DNA from: UBA1361 sp041656375
GTDB lineage: Bacteria > Bacillota_I > Bacilli_A > RFN20 > CAG-826
DNA: 64,000 nucleotides
Direction of reading: 5' to 3'
NCBI GenBank assembly: GCA_964410505.1
Contig: CAYPGR010000005.1
Coordinates: forward strand, 16,924-80,923
The position numbers and the translations under genes are program-made. How positions within the stretch are numbered: position 1 is the first letter of the stretch; every line of letters begins with the position of its first letter. This document shows positions 8,591-19,100 of this stretch, in pieces. The notes under the pieces were generated by a model. The model searched no databases, was not told the DNA's origin, and was given only the letters and a program-made list of their open reading frames with translations.

Positions 8591-9470
8591 AATTGGTGAT
8601 TTAATTGACAACCGCTACCGGATTGTTAGCTTGCTTGGCGAAGGCGGCATGGGCACGGTTTATGAAGCCGTTGATATCATTACGAAACGGAATGTTGCGT
8701 TAAAGTTTTTAAAACCGACTGTGGCTCGTGATAAAGTGAATCTCGCTCGTTTTGAAATTGAAGCAAAAGCCACTGCAACTTTAAATCATCCGAATATTGT
8801 TCGCGTAATCAGTGTCGGGAAATATGAAAATTTACCCTATATGGTCAATGAACTCATTGTCGGACAAAACCTAGAAGATGAACTGCATATTCGGGGCCGC
8901 TATACTTTTCTTGAAGCAGCCGATATTATTGATCAACTTTGTAACGCCATTAGCCTTGCACATAAAAATGGGGTTATCCACCGTGATATTAAGCCCAGTA
9001 ATATTTATATTACAAAAGAAGGGCTTGTTAAACTCGGCGACTTCGGAATTGCCCGGTATTCTGATTCAAAACGCGTCACCAGTAATACTAATATTGTGGG
9101 TAGTGCTCATTATTTAGCGCCTGAAGTATGTAAAGGAGGCGAATCATCACCACGAAGTGATATCTATGCCTTAGGTATTAATCTATTTGAACTCATTACC
9201 GGTCATGTCCCGTTTGATGGTGATTCGAATGTGGCGATTGCTGTTAAACAGATCAAAGAAAAGTTTCCAAGTCCCCGAAAATATAATAAAAATACCCCGA
9301 AAGCCCTTGAAGCGATTATCAAAAAATGTTGTAAAAAGAATCCGCGTGATCGTTATGAAAGTGTCGATATACTACAAGCTGATATTTTAAAATTAAAAGC
9401 GAATCCAAAAGCACTCAAACCACGGCAATCGATTTGGGTCAAATGGTTTGGATTTGCGGCGGAAGAATAA
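8583..9470 (+). CDS. prkC: Soluble Hanks-type Ser/Thr kinase (PrkC orthologue without membrane or PASTA parts)
   Basis: The gene occupies the PrkC position and encodes a complete Hanks-type kinase domain: glycine loop GEGGMGTVYE (about 19-28), ATP lysine in VALKFLKP (Lys41), catalytic HRDIKPSN (about 133), DFG (about 153), activation-loop threonines and serines in RVTSNTN, and APEV. It stops at 295 residues. Firmicute PrkC is about 580-660 residues with a transmembrane helix and extracellular PASTA repeats that sense peptidoglycan fragments; here only a short basic/aromatic tail follows the kinase domain. It is presumably cytoplasmic and insensitive to wall signals. It abuts rsgA, whose product is a known PrkC substrate in Bacillus. 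Start ATG at 8583 overlaps prpC. Confidence 0.9.
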   Translation: MIRIGDLIDNRYRIVSLLGEGGMGTVYEAVDIITKRNVALKFLKPTVARDKVNLARFEIEAKATATLNHPNIVRVISVGKYENLPYMVNELIVGQNLEDELHIRGRYTFLEAADIIDQLCNAISLAHKNGVIHRDIKPSNIYITKEGLVKLGDFGIARYSDSKRVTSNTNIVGSAHYLAPEVCKGGESSPRSDIYALGINLFELITGHVPFDGDSNVAIAVKQIKEKFPSPRKYNKNTPKALEAIIKKCCKKNPRDRYESVDILQADILKLKANPKALKPRQSIWVKWFGFAAEE

Positions 9471-10327
9471 ATGCGTGGTCTTGTCGTTAATAAACAAAAG
9501 TCTTCTTTTATCGTTTTACATGATCATGTCACCTATGTTACGAAACCAAGTGGCAATTTAATTAAGTCACAACAACATATTGTCGTCGGCGATTATGTCG
9601 AAATTGATATTGAAAATAACCTAATTGATAAACTTTATCCTCGCCATAATTTTTTAATTCGGCCCGCCATTGCCAATGTCGATATTGTCCTCATTATTAT
9701 GTCGATGGTCCAGCCCGATTTTAGTTTGTTTCTCGTTGAAAAATTCTTAAGTTACGCCAATTATGCCGAGGTTAAACCGCTCGTCATCATAACCAAACAA
9801 GATAAAATGATCGATCAAACTTTATTAAATAATGTGCAAGATAGTTTAAGTAAACTAGGGGTAACAAGCTTTAGTGTGAATAATAAAACAGCGGAAGGAA
9901 TTGACCAAGTCCGTGACTATTTACATGGTAAAGTCGTGGCTTTAATGGGCCAGTCTGGGGTTGGCAAATCAAGTTTTATCAATGCCTTCACAGACTATGA
10001 TCGGCTTGTTGGGAAATACGCCATCAATATTAATCGTGGTCGCCATGTGACCAAAGAAGTGATTATGTTGCCGTTTAATGATGGCTTTATTGTCGACACA
10101 CCAGGATTTTCATCTTTCGAGTTGCCTCTTTCAAAAGGAGACTTGGCTGAAAACTTCCCAGGTTTTAAAGCCTATATTGGCAAATGCAAATTTAATGATT
10201 GTCTTCATCTCAATGAACATGGTTGTCAAGTCAAGTCAGCCGTGAAGAATGGCCTCATTAGTGCGGAAAGTTACCAAAATTATGTTACAATTAGTCAAGA
10301 ATTAAAACTAGTTAGAGAGGATTATAA

Positions 10328-10331
<4 letters not shown>
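9471..10331 (+). CDS. rsgA: Ribosome small subunit-dependent GTPase RsgA
   Basis: A late 30S assembly GTPase (CpgA/YjeQ). The 286-residue protein has an N-terminal OB-fold, then a circularly permuted GTPase domain in which the G4-like TKQD (about 105-108) precedes the P-loop GQSGVGKSS and the DTPGFS G3 motif, and finally a zinc-binding tail CKFNDCLHLNEHGC. It starts immediately after the prkC stop with no gap and overlaps rpe by 4 bp (ATGA), so all these genes form one transcription unit. Family assignment is clear from the permuted motif order. Confidence 0.95.
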
Positions 10332-10985
<654 letters not shown>

Positions 10986-10993
<8 letters not shown>

Positions 10994-11636
10994 CACATTA
11001 CATGTGACCTTTTTTGTCGGTCTTTTTCTTTTTATCATTACCCTTATTTTTCAATTGACGATGTATCGATATAAACAACAACGGCCTTTTTCTTTTCAAA
11101 ACGAATTACCGTTCGAATTAGTCCAAGGGGTCGATACTCGCTACTTACATTATCATTACATTTTGATCTTTATGGTCACTCTCAGTCAAGTCATTTTTGC
11201 CTTTAATTATCTCCCAACATTAGTGGCTTGGTATGAGTTTTTATTAGTCGGCAGTTTAGCCTTGAGTGCCATCATGTTTTACTTACTATTTTTCATCAAA
11301 GTCTTTGAAGTTAAAAAACATATCCTCGTTGTTTTACTCCAAGCCTTAAGTGTGGTCACAAGTTTTATCGCTTTTGGCTTATTTGCCCAGTTTAGTATTT
11401 TTGGTAAACACAATCTTGTGTTTGCGATTGTATCTTATATCATTGCCCTTGTTGGCCTTTTCGTCTTATTTAATCCACGCTTAAGGCGCTGGCCGATCAT
11501 GGATAAAGTCTTACAACAAGATGGGACGGTTTTAATTTTACGACCCAAAGTATTCTTACTTGCTCTTTATGAATGGGGGTTTATTTTATTCCAATTTATC
11601 TTGTTTATTTTGATGTATATTCATCTCTACATTTAG
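10986..11636 (+). CDS. Unknown multi-pass membrane protein
   Basis: Probable start is the GTG at 10986, overlapping the rpe end by 8 bp and preceded by an AAGG-like stretch; an upstream in-frame ATG at 10902 lies within rpe and is less likely. The 216-residue protein has about six hydrophobic segments, beginning with one near residues 7-27, with tyrosine- and lysine-rich loops between. I do not recognise the family. It is the last gene of the rsmB-rpe operon and is followed by a bidirectional terminator. Neighbouring genes give no clear hint of its job. Confidence 0.6.
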
Positions 11637-11660
11637 TTGTTACTAAAGCGAATATCAATA

Positions 11661-11693
11661 AAAAAAACTCACTTTATCAGTGAGTTATTTTTT
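11661..11693. terminator. Bidirectional intrinsic terminator
   Basis: A 7-bp stem AACTCAC/GTGAGTT (11666-11672 with 11680-11686) with a 7-base loop is flanked by an A-run on the left and a T-run on the right. It therefore works for both the rightward operon ending at 11636 and the leftward rpmB gene. Confidence 0.8.
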
Positions 11694-11694
11694 G

Positions 11695-11886
11695 TTATGC
11701 TTTGGCGGACTTATTTAGACTGCGATACGCTCTTGCGGACATACGGACGGTTTGGATTTTACCATCAACTTCAACTTGATAGTTTTGTAAGTTGACGCCC
11801 CAGCGCCGTCTAGTCGCGCGTAATGAGTGACTGCGTTTATTTCCACTTAAGGGTCCTTTGCCAGAGACTGGACAATATCTTGCCAT
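11695..11886 (-). CDS. rpmB: 50S ribosomal protein L28 (bL28)
   Basis: A 63-residue basic ribosomal protein. It carries the family N-terminus MARYCPVSGK, the SGNKRSHS segment, RRWGVNLQ and VDGKIQTVRMSARAYRSL. A single cysteine is present near the N-terminus. It is monocistronic, reads leftward into the shared terminator, and has a GAGGAAAA-type ribosome binding site before the ATG. Length and motifs are normal for Firmicutes. Confidence 0.95.
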   Translation of the reverse strand: MARYCPVSGKGPLSGNKRSHSLRATRRRWGVNLQNYQVEVDGKIQTVRMSARAYRSLNKSAKA

Positions 11887-12100
11887 GCTTTTTCCTCCCC
11901 ATACAATAAATGCCTTGTAAGAATATCATTAATGTAATTAATTTGCAACAAAAAAATGATTATTATCGTGTCTAAAGATTAAATTGATTTTTCATCTCGG
12001 TCATGAGTTGTCGATCGCTTCTTTATTATTCGTGTTTTTTAGAAGTGCATATATATTTTATGATCAGTTCACCGATGTTAGGATGAAAAGGGGTGTGTAC

Positions 12101-12454
12101 ATGAAAAAGAAAATAGCGCGTTATATTGTTGGATTCTTTTCACTAATGTTTGGTGTCTATTTATTTGTGACGGGTCTTATTAATAAGGAACCCGTTGGCA
12201 ATAAAATTTTTGCAATCGTTATCATCTTATTGGGGATTTTGAACAGTATTGTTCTTAACCCGCGTTTAGCGCGATCGGTGATGTTCTTAAGTCTTATTAT
12301 CTATGGGTTATTAATGGCTGTCTCGATCTATATCTTAACGCTTTCGCCAATGCTTGGCCGCATCATGATGTTAGGTGCGATCTTGCCTTTTGGCGGTTCA
12401 TTGCTCTATTTTTTATCTAAAGATGATGGGATTAATCACGACGCAGGCAATTAG
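12101..12454 (+). CDS. Small four-helix membrane protein of unknown function
   Basis: A 117-residue protein starting at the ATG 12101, chosen because an AAGGGG site lies about 8 bases upstream; a frame open from 11984 exists but has no such site. Four hydrophobic helices are evident (about residues 8-25, 37-53, 59-79 and 86-105) with short charged loops and a hydrophilic tail. No family is recognised. Its end overlaps the convergent PH-like gene by 4 bp. Confidence 0.55.
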   Translation: MKKKIARYIVGFFSLMFGVYLFVTGLINKEPVGNKIFAIVIILLGILNSIVLNPRLARSVMFLSLIIYGLLMAVSIYILTLSPMLGRIMMLGAILPFGGSLLYFLSKDDGINHDAGN

Positions 12455-12897
12455 AGTTTTAATTTCGGATAAGCCTTAAGGAGTTCACTTTTGGTGAGCG
12501 TCACTGGAACGCGCTTTTTAAGTTCACTATAAATAATGCGTTTAGGGTCATGAGCGAGGTAGCGTTCATCCCCTTTTCTTGTCACAAAACGCAGACTCAG
12601 TTTTTTATCAGAATACGCTTCATCAATATACACAATATCTTTAAAAGGGTAGATGAGTCGCGTGCCCCCTTTGGTATGGATTAATTCATGTTTATTAAGT
12701 TCATAGTAACTGCTTTTATAGCCGTAAATTAAGTAAAATATGGTGAGAACTGTCCAACCGCCACTAATTAAATAGTGGGTTAAAGTCGGCGGAAAGGTTA
12801 CGCCGACGATTAAATAAAAGACAATTAAAACAATCAAATATACGGGGACATAAATGGCCAATAAGGCCTTAAAACTTGGATAAATACGTGTTTTCAT
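12451..12897 (-). CDS. Membrane protein with PH-like domain
   Basis: A 148-residue protein with two N-terminal transmembrane helices (about 12-33 and 42-60) followed by a cytoplasmic domain that looks like a bacterial PH (bPH) fold: YYELNKHELIHTKGG, IYPFKDIVYIDEAY and LSLRFVTRKG read as the strand pattern of that family. Function is not predictable. It begins 4 bp inside the end of the upstream 356-residue gene (ATG overlapping its stop), so the two are an operon. Assignment to bPH is by pattern only. Confidence 0.55.
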   Translation of the reverse strand: MKTRIYPSFKALLAIYVPVYLIVLIVFYLIVGVTFPPTLTHYLISGGWTVLTIFYLIYGYKSSYYELNKHELIHTKGGTRLIYPFKDIVYIDEAYSDKKLSLRFVTRKGDERYLAHDPKRIIYSELKKRVPVTLTKSELLKAYPKLKL

Positions 12898-13964
12898 GTG
12901 TTTTTAATCTTGAGGCTGAAATGATTAAAGCGACCACTATAATTGCGGACTTCAGCGCGAATTCCTTCTTCTAATTTTTTGGCATCTTCTAGGTCGTTGG
13001 TGAACAAGTGACTAAGAGGAATTCTTACTAACTCATAGAGTTTAAAATAAAGGGTAAGAAGATATTTATTAAAATCCACTTCAAGCGATAAGTCGCCGGG
13101 TCGAATCAGGTACTCATGGACAAAGATGCTCGCAAAACTGTAATGGGCATGAAGGTCATTGAGCTTAGCAATTTCAAGAAGGGTTGCCATCGAGTAATCA
13201 CGCGTTTTAATAAGTTCACCGGCCCAGCCAAAGCGTTCAGCGATAAAAGGGGCAACGTTTTTAATGCCAAGATGGGTTTTGGTCTCCATTGATTTTGCAT
13301 CAAGTCCACCGGGCGGTGTCTTGATGATTTTTAGGCGCATGAGTGCGAGTTTTCGCCGTTCATCAAAACGTCCGATTAGCTGAGGGTTTTCGATGAGGAT
13401 TAAAAGTGTGGTAGTGGTTTCTAAAAGTGACCGCCAAATGATAAAGGTATCATTTAAATATTCATGCTCAAGAAGCATGACCCCAGAAATGAGTTCTTCA
13501 AAGAAACGTTCAAAAAGGTCAAAAATCGTTTTTTCTTTTTCATTAATCATTTTGCGGTCAATTTTCATGAATTTTTGATAACGACGGTCGATTAGATTTT
13601 GAAATTCGAGAATACTAGGATCGATGAATGAATCTCTTGTAAAGGTGTGATTGGGATTTCTTTTGGCTTCTTCGGCCTTAATCGTATCTTTAATGAGTTT
13701 TTCAATGTACTGTGGATTTTTAAAATAATTCTTTTGAAAATCAATACTTTGGTTAAGAATTTTATGGTTATGGCGCAGAATAATATTGGTTGCAAATTCT
13801 TCAAATGATTTAGCGTCATTTTTAAAGATTTTTCGGTAGTTAGGATAGGCGAGTTTAATGGCTTCTCGGAAATAATTAATTTTCTCTACTGAGTTTTCAG
13901 AAACTTGCTTATTATCTTTTAAAAGGCCATCCACAAAATTTCGTGATAGTTCAAGATTTTTCAT
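12894..13964 (-). CDS. Unknown protein, possibly DUF5677-like
   Basis: A 356-residue soluble, mostly helical protein with a GGAGGATATAA ribosome binding site. The central segment IIWRSLLETTTTLLIL followed by helices with arginines resembles the DUF5677 family, whose members often sit near mobile or defence genes, but this is pattern memory rather than a search result. The N-terminal 130 residues are rich in Lys, Asn and Phe. It is divergent from jetA with a 115-bp gap holding promoter-like TATAAT (minus strand, about 14005). Whether it is linked to the Jet operon is unknown. Confidence 0.45.
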   Translation of the reverse strand: MKNLELSRNFVDGLLKDNKQVSENSVEKINYFREAIKLAYPNYRKIFKNDAKSFEEFATNIILRHNHKILNQSIDFQKNYFKNPQYIEKLIKDTIKAEEAKRNPNHTFTRDSFIDPSILEFQNLIDRRYQKFMKIDRKMINEKEKTIFDLFERFFEELISGVMLLEHEYLNDTFIIWRSLLETTTTLLILIENPQLIGRFDERRKLALMRLKIIKTPPGGLDAKSMETKTHLGIKNVAPFIAERFGWAGELIKTRDYSMATLLEIAKLNDLHAHYSFASIFVHEYLIRPGDLSLEVDFNKYLLTLYFKLYELVRIPLSHLFTNDLEDAKKLEEGIRAEVRNYSGRFNHFSLKIKNT

Positions 13965-14079
13965 TTATATCCTCCATTTTGTTTGATTCGATAAATCTCT
14001 TTTATTATACTAGTTTTTATAGCACTTGGGGCCTTTTATATGGTAATATAAAGCATATGTACAAAGGAGATAATTTGTT

Positions 14080-15498
14080 TTGAGCCTCTTTACGATATTA
14101 CCTCATAACTTTTTTTCTATCCTCGCTAGTAAAAACAAAGATATTTACGCAGAGGCTTTACTTTTGCTCCACCGTTCAGTTGAAGATAATGATCTTTTAA
14201 TTAAGAAAACCGAGTTTACCCGTAATCTTAAAGATCGTTTAAACGAACTCTCACTCGTTGTTGATATGAGTGCGGAAGAAGAAGCAAATGATGATGAAGA
14301 ACCACTTAATCACGCCGATAAAGCAAGTTTTATTGTGCGACGCTTGGAAGAATGTGGATGGATTGATGTTGAAGTGAATCCCGAAAACTTTGAAGAGTAT
14401 CTTGCGCTCCCAAGTTATAGTATTAGCATGCTTTCACTGCTCAATAATTTAGTGAAGGAAAGTAATGCGGAATACATTAGCCTCGTCCATGCGACGTATA
14501 GCGAACTGAAGATGGAAGACGAGATTAGAGATGAGTTTATGTATGCAACGCTCGTCCGCGCCTATGAAAATACGAAGGCTTTGAACGTTGAACTCATTAC
14601 CTTAGCCCATAGTATTCGTATTTTTCAAAATCGCCTTGGCAAAGTCTTTAGCACGAACAATATCTTAAGTGATTATTTTGACTTATATAAGACAAGAGTC
14701 AGTGACCGCTACTATCACCCTTTAAAAACCTTTGATAGTGTGGCAAAGTTTAAACGTCCGATTCTTCATATTTTACAAAAGTGGCTCTATGACGATGAGA
14801 TACGGGCGCAACTTGTTGGCCAATCATTGATGTGGAGCCGAAACAAGGATGCAAAAACAGCAGAAGCGGATATTATTAACAAAATTAACTTTATTAGTGA
14901 TATGTATGAGAAAGTTAATGATACCATCGCGCAAATTGACCAAAAGCATCATGAATATACGAAGGCGAGTGCGAGTAAGATTTTATATTTAAATAATGCC
15001 GATAAAACAATCAAAGGGCACCTGGATTTTATCTTTAAAACGTATGCCGAAACGCTCAGTAATGGCGCAAGTGTCAGTCCCATCTTAAATGGCCTTTCTG
15101 AATCTATCTCCTTTACCAAGTACGGCTATGTCAACCCATCATCGTTAACGCTCCCCATTATTCGGGAGTTAAGAAGCGATTCGTTACCGCTATCACTTAC
15201 TGACTTTGATGATATGCGGGACGCCTTAATGGAACACTTTTTAGAACAAACGAGCAGTCAATTTAGTAATGAAGCAATTTTTGACTTCATGGACCTTGCG
15301 TTTGGTGACGAAAGTGAACTCCATATTAAAGATATTCCGCTTCCGACATTTGATGCCTTTTTATTACTAATCCTAGCGACGATTAAAACTAATGATGAGC
15401 AATGTTTTTATATAATTGAGACAGATCCCGGAAAAGTGAGTAGCCACGGTTATCGGTTACCGAACATGCGGTTTGTTAGAAAGGAATTAACACTTTAA
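14080..15498 (+). CDS. jetA: JetA-like kleisin subunit of a Wadjet/MukBEF-type SMC complex
   Basis: A 472-residue protein whose start LFTILPHNFFSILASKNK is the hallmark opening of the Wadjet JetA family related to DUF5716. In Wadjet systems JetA is the kleisin that bridges the SMC heads and binds the KITE subunit JetB. The middle is helical with a coiled-coil stretch (about 270-320), and the C-terminal winged-helix-like part follows. It uses a TTG start at 14080, preceded by AAAGGAG. Its stop overlaps jetB by one base. Codon usage looks like neighbouring housekeeping genes, so recent acquisition is not obvious. Confidence 0.82.
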   Translation: MSLFTILPHNFFSILASKNKDIYAEALLLLHRSVEDNDLLIKKTEFTRNLKDRLNELSLVVDMSAEEEANDDEEPLNHADKASFIVRRLEECGWIDVEVNPENFEEYLALPSYSISMLSLLNNLVKESNAEYISLVHATYSELKMEDEIRDEFMYATLVRAYENTKALNVELITLAHSIRIFQNRLGKVFSTNNILSDYFDLYKTRVSDRYYHPLKTFDSVAKFKRPILHILQKWLYDDEIRAQLVGQSLMWSRNKDAKTAEADIINKINFISDMYEKVNDTIAQIDQKHHEYTKASASKILYLNNADKTIKGHLDFIFKTYAETLSNGASVSPILNGLSESISFTKYGYVNPSSLTLPIIRELRSDSLPLSLTDFDDMRDALMEHFLEQTSSQFSNEAIFDFMDLAFGDESELHIKDIPLPTFDAFLLLILATIKTNDEQCFYIIETDPGKVSSHGYRLPNMRFVRKELTL

Positions 15499-16136
15499 TG
15501 TTTGAAGAAGCATTTTTACGGCTCACACGAGCTGATCAGGAGGCCTTTGGACGGGCCATAAACCAACTCCTTTTGACGAGTTTTATCGTCCGTGATGATT
15601 TTGACCGTCGTGAAAAAACGATTAAAATTAATCCCACTTACCGCTTTATTGAACGTCATTTTGACCTCATTAATGATTATTTATCGTTTAGTGGCTGGCA
15701 TGTCGACAAGGATCTAATTAAAGGGGTCTTCAGTTTAGTCAATGAATTTGACCAAAACCGCCTCCGCTTTGATCGTGAAGTAAGCCTTGTTCTTTTTGTT
15801 CTTCGTCTCATTTATGAAGAAGAGAAAAAAGAAGGGGGGCATGTCGGCGATTCGATTTATTTAACGACCCCATTAGTCATGAAAGTCATGCATGATCGGG
15901 GTATTGGGTTCCCGAATAAACGGTTAACCGGCCGGTTAGTGGGCCGTGCATTACGTGACATCTCTCAACATAATATTATCGCGAAAGTAAGTGGCTCTTA
16001 TGAAGAAGGCAATGTGAGCTTTTACTTATTACCATCGATTACCTTCGCGGTTGATAATGAAAAAATCGTCGCTATTAGTCAGGCACTTGAAAAACTGGCC
16101 CTTCGTGATGGGGGAGAAGAAGGGGGCGAGTTATGA
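15498..16136 (+). CDS. jetB: JetB-like KITE subunit (DUF4194 family)
   Basis: A 212-residue protein matching the DUF4194/JetB pattern: two winged-helix domains, with NQLLLTSFIVRDDF near residues 22-35 and a central FSLVNEFDQNRLRFDREVS followed by LVLRLIYEE-like segments. KITE proteins dimerise and bind the kleisin JetA next to the SMC heads. It starts on ATG overlapping the jetA stop (TAATG) and ends in TGA overlapping jetC (ATGA), so expression of the three subunits is coupled. The C-terminus is acidic and glycine-rich. Confidence 0.82.
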   Translation: MFEEAFLRLTRADQEAFGRAINQLLLTSFIVRDDFDRREKTIKINPTYRFIERHFDLINDYLSFSGWHVDKDLIKGVFSLVNEFDQNRLRFDREVSLVLFVLRLIYEEEKKEGGHVGDSIYLTTPLVMKVMHDRGIGFPNKRLTGRLVGRALRDISQHNIIAKVSGSYEEGNVSFYLLPSITFAVDNEKIVAISQALEKLALRDGGEEGGEL

Positions 16137-19100
16137 AACTATTAAAAACCATTAAAATTATTAATTGGCATTATTTCTGGAATCAAACAATGAACATCGA
16201 GCAAATCGTGTTCTTGACCGGGGTCAACGCTAGTGGTAAATCAACGCTTATTGACGCTCTCCAAGTCGTCCTTCTTGGTGATACATCTGGACGGCACTTC
16301 AATAAAGCAGCAGCCGAGAAGAGCAACCGAACCCTAAAAGGATATTTACGAGGTGAACTTGGGGATACCCTTGAAGGCGGGTTTAATTATTTAAGAAATG
16401 GACGCTTTAGTTCTTATATCGTGCTTGAATTCTTTGATGATGTAAAAGAAGAATATTTTAATCTAGGCATTGTCTTTGATGTGTATGATGATGGCAGTGA
16501 GGAACATCGTTACTTCTATCTTGGGGCCAAGATGCCTGAGCATGAATTTATTCAAGACAATATCCCGATGGACTACAAGTCCCTTAATAAACATTTCCAA
16601 ACCGACTACCCCAATCGCTTTAAATTCTTTGATTCTAATCGGCAATATCAGGACTACCTAAAAAAGGTTTTGGGAAATTTAAAAGATAAGTATTTCAGTT
16701 TACTTAAAAAGGCCGTTAGTTTCTCACCGATTACGGATATTACGACCTTCATTACTGAATATGTCACCGAATCCCAAAAAAACATTGAAATTGGACCGAT
16801 GCAAGAAAACATCTTGCAATATAAAAAACTCGAAGATGAAGCGGCTTTAATGCGCTTTAAAGTCGAACGTTTACAAGAAATCAACAAAAACTATCTTGTA
16901 TATTTAGAACACAAAGAAAATCAAACGTTAAGTGAGTATGTCCTCGAAAAATCAACGCTCCAAAATGATTTAAATCGGCTGGAAGCCTTTAATAAACAAT
17001 ATCTTGGCTACACAAAACGGCTCAGTGATATTGAAAGTGAACTCGCTGATCTTGATGTGAACCTTGCTGAACTTAATAAACGGAAAGTAAAACTGATTCA
17101 AGATAGTTCTTCAAATGATACTTATCGAATTACCGATGAGATCAATGAACATAAGAAGACCGCGGAAGAAAAGATTAAAGCACTCAATCTTTTAAATATG
17201 CAATTACGCAGTGATCTTGAAACATACGTCATGACCTTTAATAAACTTGCCGGTGAGATCATTACGAATTTGACTGGTGCCGATACCAAACAACTTAAAA
17301 AAGATGGGTTGTTTGCTCTTGACGCGCTCTTAGATAGTGCGGCTCAAATTAGCAAAGATAATGACCAAATTAGTCAAATTCTTGCAAAGGATATGAACGC
17401 CCTAAGTGAAGAAGTGCTTTCCAAATGGCGGACCTCACAAGCTAAATTTAAACAAAATCTTGCGGCTTTTACCGTTAATCTTGGCCGGTTGATTACTGAA
17501 TATGAAGAAAATGAAGCTCTCTTGAAACAACAAGAGCTCGATCTTCGAAGTGGTGGAAAACCGTATGAATATAGTCTCGTCCAAATTCGTAATGAATTAC
17601 AAAATAAATTAAGTCAAAAGCACGGGATCAAGATTGAAGTCTCCATTCTTGCGGATTTAATTGATATTAAGACGCCAAAATGGACGAATGCCATCGAAGG
17701 TTATCTTGGGGCGCAACGCTTTCATCTCCTCGTTGAAGGCCGCTATTTCCTTGAAGCCTATGACATTTTAAAAGGGCTTTTGCAAACCTATAACTTCTAT
17801 GGCACAAACTTAGTGGATATTGATCAAATTATTGAACGCCGCTTCAGCGCGATGAATAATTCACTGGCCGAAGAAATCATTACCGATCATCTCGGGGCTC
17901 GGGCCTATATTGACTTTTTGATTGGCCGTCTCCAAAAATGTCAGACGATTCAAGAGGCACGTAACAGTGGTAACGGGATTACCCCCGAAACGGATTTATA
18001 TCGTAATTTTACATTTGGCCGCATTAATCCGCGCCTTTATAGCCAAAAATATATTGGTCGCCAAATCGAAGAAGCAGAAATCAATGCCAAACGGGCCGAA
18101 CTTGTCGCCCATGCGCATGCGTTACGTGCTTATCAAGAACTGCACAGGAAGCTAATGGTCGGGAATGACACTGAAATCGTTAATACCAATGAAATTAGCG
18201 CTCTTAATTCGCAAGTCAAGCGTCTCCAAGAATTACCTGGCCTTCATGAAAGCATCCGTTTTTATAATGAAGAATTAGGACGTCATGATTTAACCCTGAT
18301 TGAAGGCATCCATCGCCGGATTAGTCTCGTTGAAAGCGATATCAAAGGGATTGAAGAACAAAAAACGAATCTGGCTGAAGAACGTGGCACGATTACGACA
18401 AATATGAATCTTCTCAAAAATGAAAAGATTCCTGAAACCAAACAAATTATTCATGAACGGCAAACTAAGCTCGACGAACAATATGATGCATTCTTTGTGA
18501 GTGAAAAAGCGGAACCATTCTTCCAAAAATTAATCGATGAGGGGAAAACGCCACTAGAAATTAATGGTGAATTTCGCAATCTTTATTCAACGGCCCTCTA
18601 TTTAGCAAATAGTGTCTTTAATCAAGTCAAAAAACTTCGTAAGGAATATGTCGTTGATTATCGTTTAAGTTATGACACAGAAACGACGCATAATGATATT
18701 TATGTCGGTGAATTAAACGACCTCCAAGAAGTGAAGCTACCCGAATATGAAACGAAAATTAATGACGCATATCAAAAAGCAGTCAAACAATTTAAAGATG
18801 ACTTTATCTCCAAGTTACGTAGCGCGATTGAAACCGTTGAAGATCAAATTGCTGAACTTAATATTGCCTTAAGTACCTCTACGTTTGGTGAAGATTCCTA
18901 TCAATTTACCGTTCGACCAAGCACCATTTATCGACCTTATTACGACATGATCAAAGACGATCTACTCCTTAAAGTAACTGATGATGATAGTGAATTCTTT
19001 TCAAAATACGCCGATGTGATGAAAGATCTCTTTGGGCAAATTGTCTTAGCCGGTGATGGTGATAAAAATGCCTCGGTCTTAGAAAATGTTGAAAAATTCA

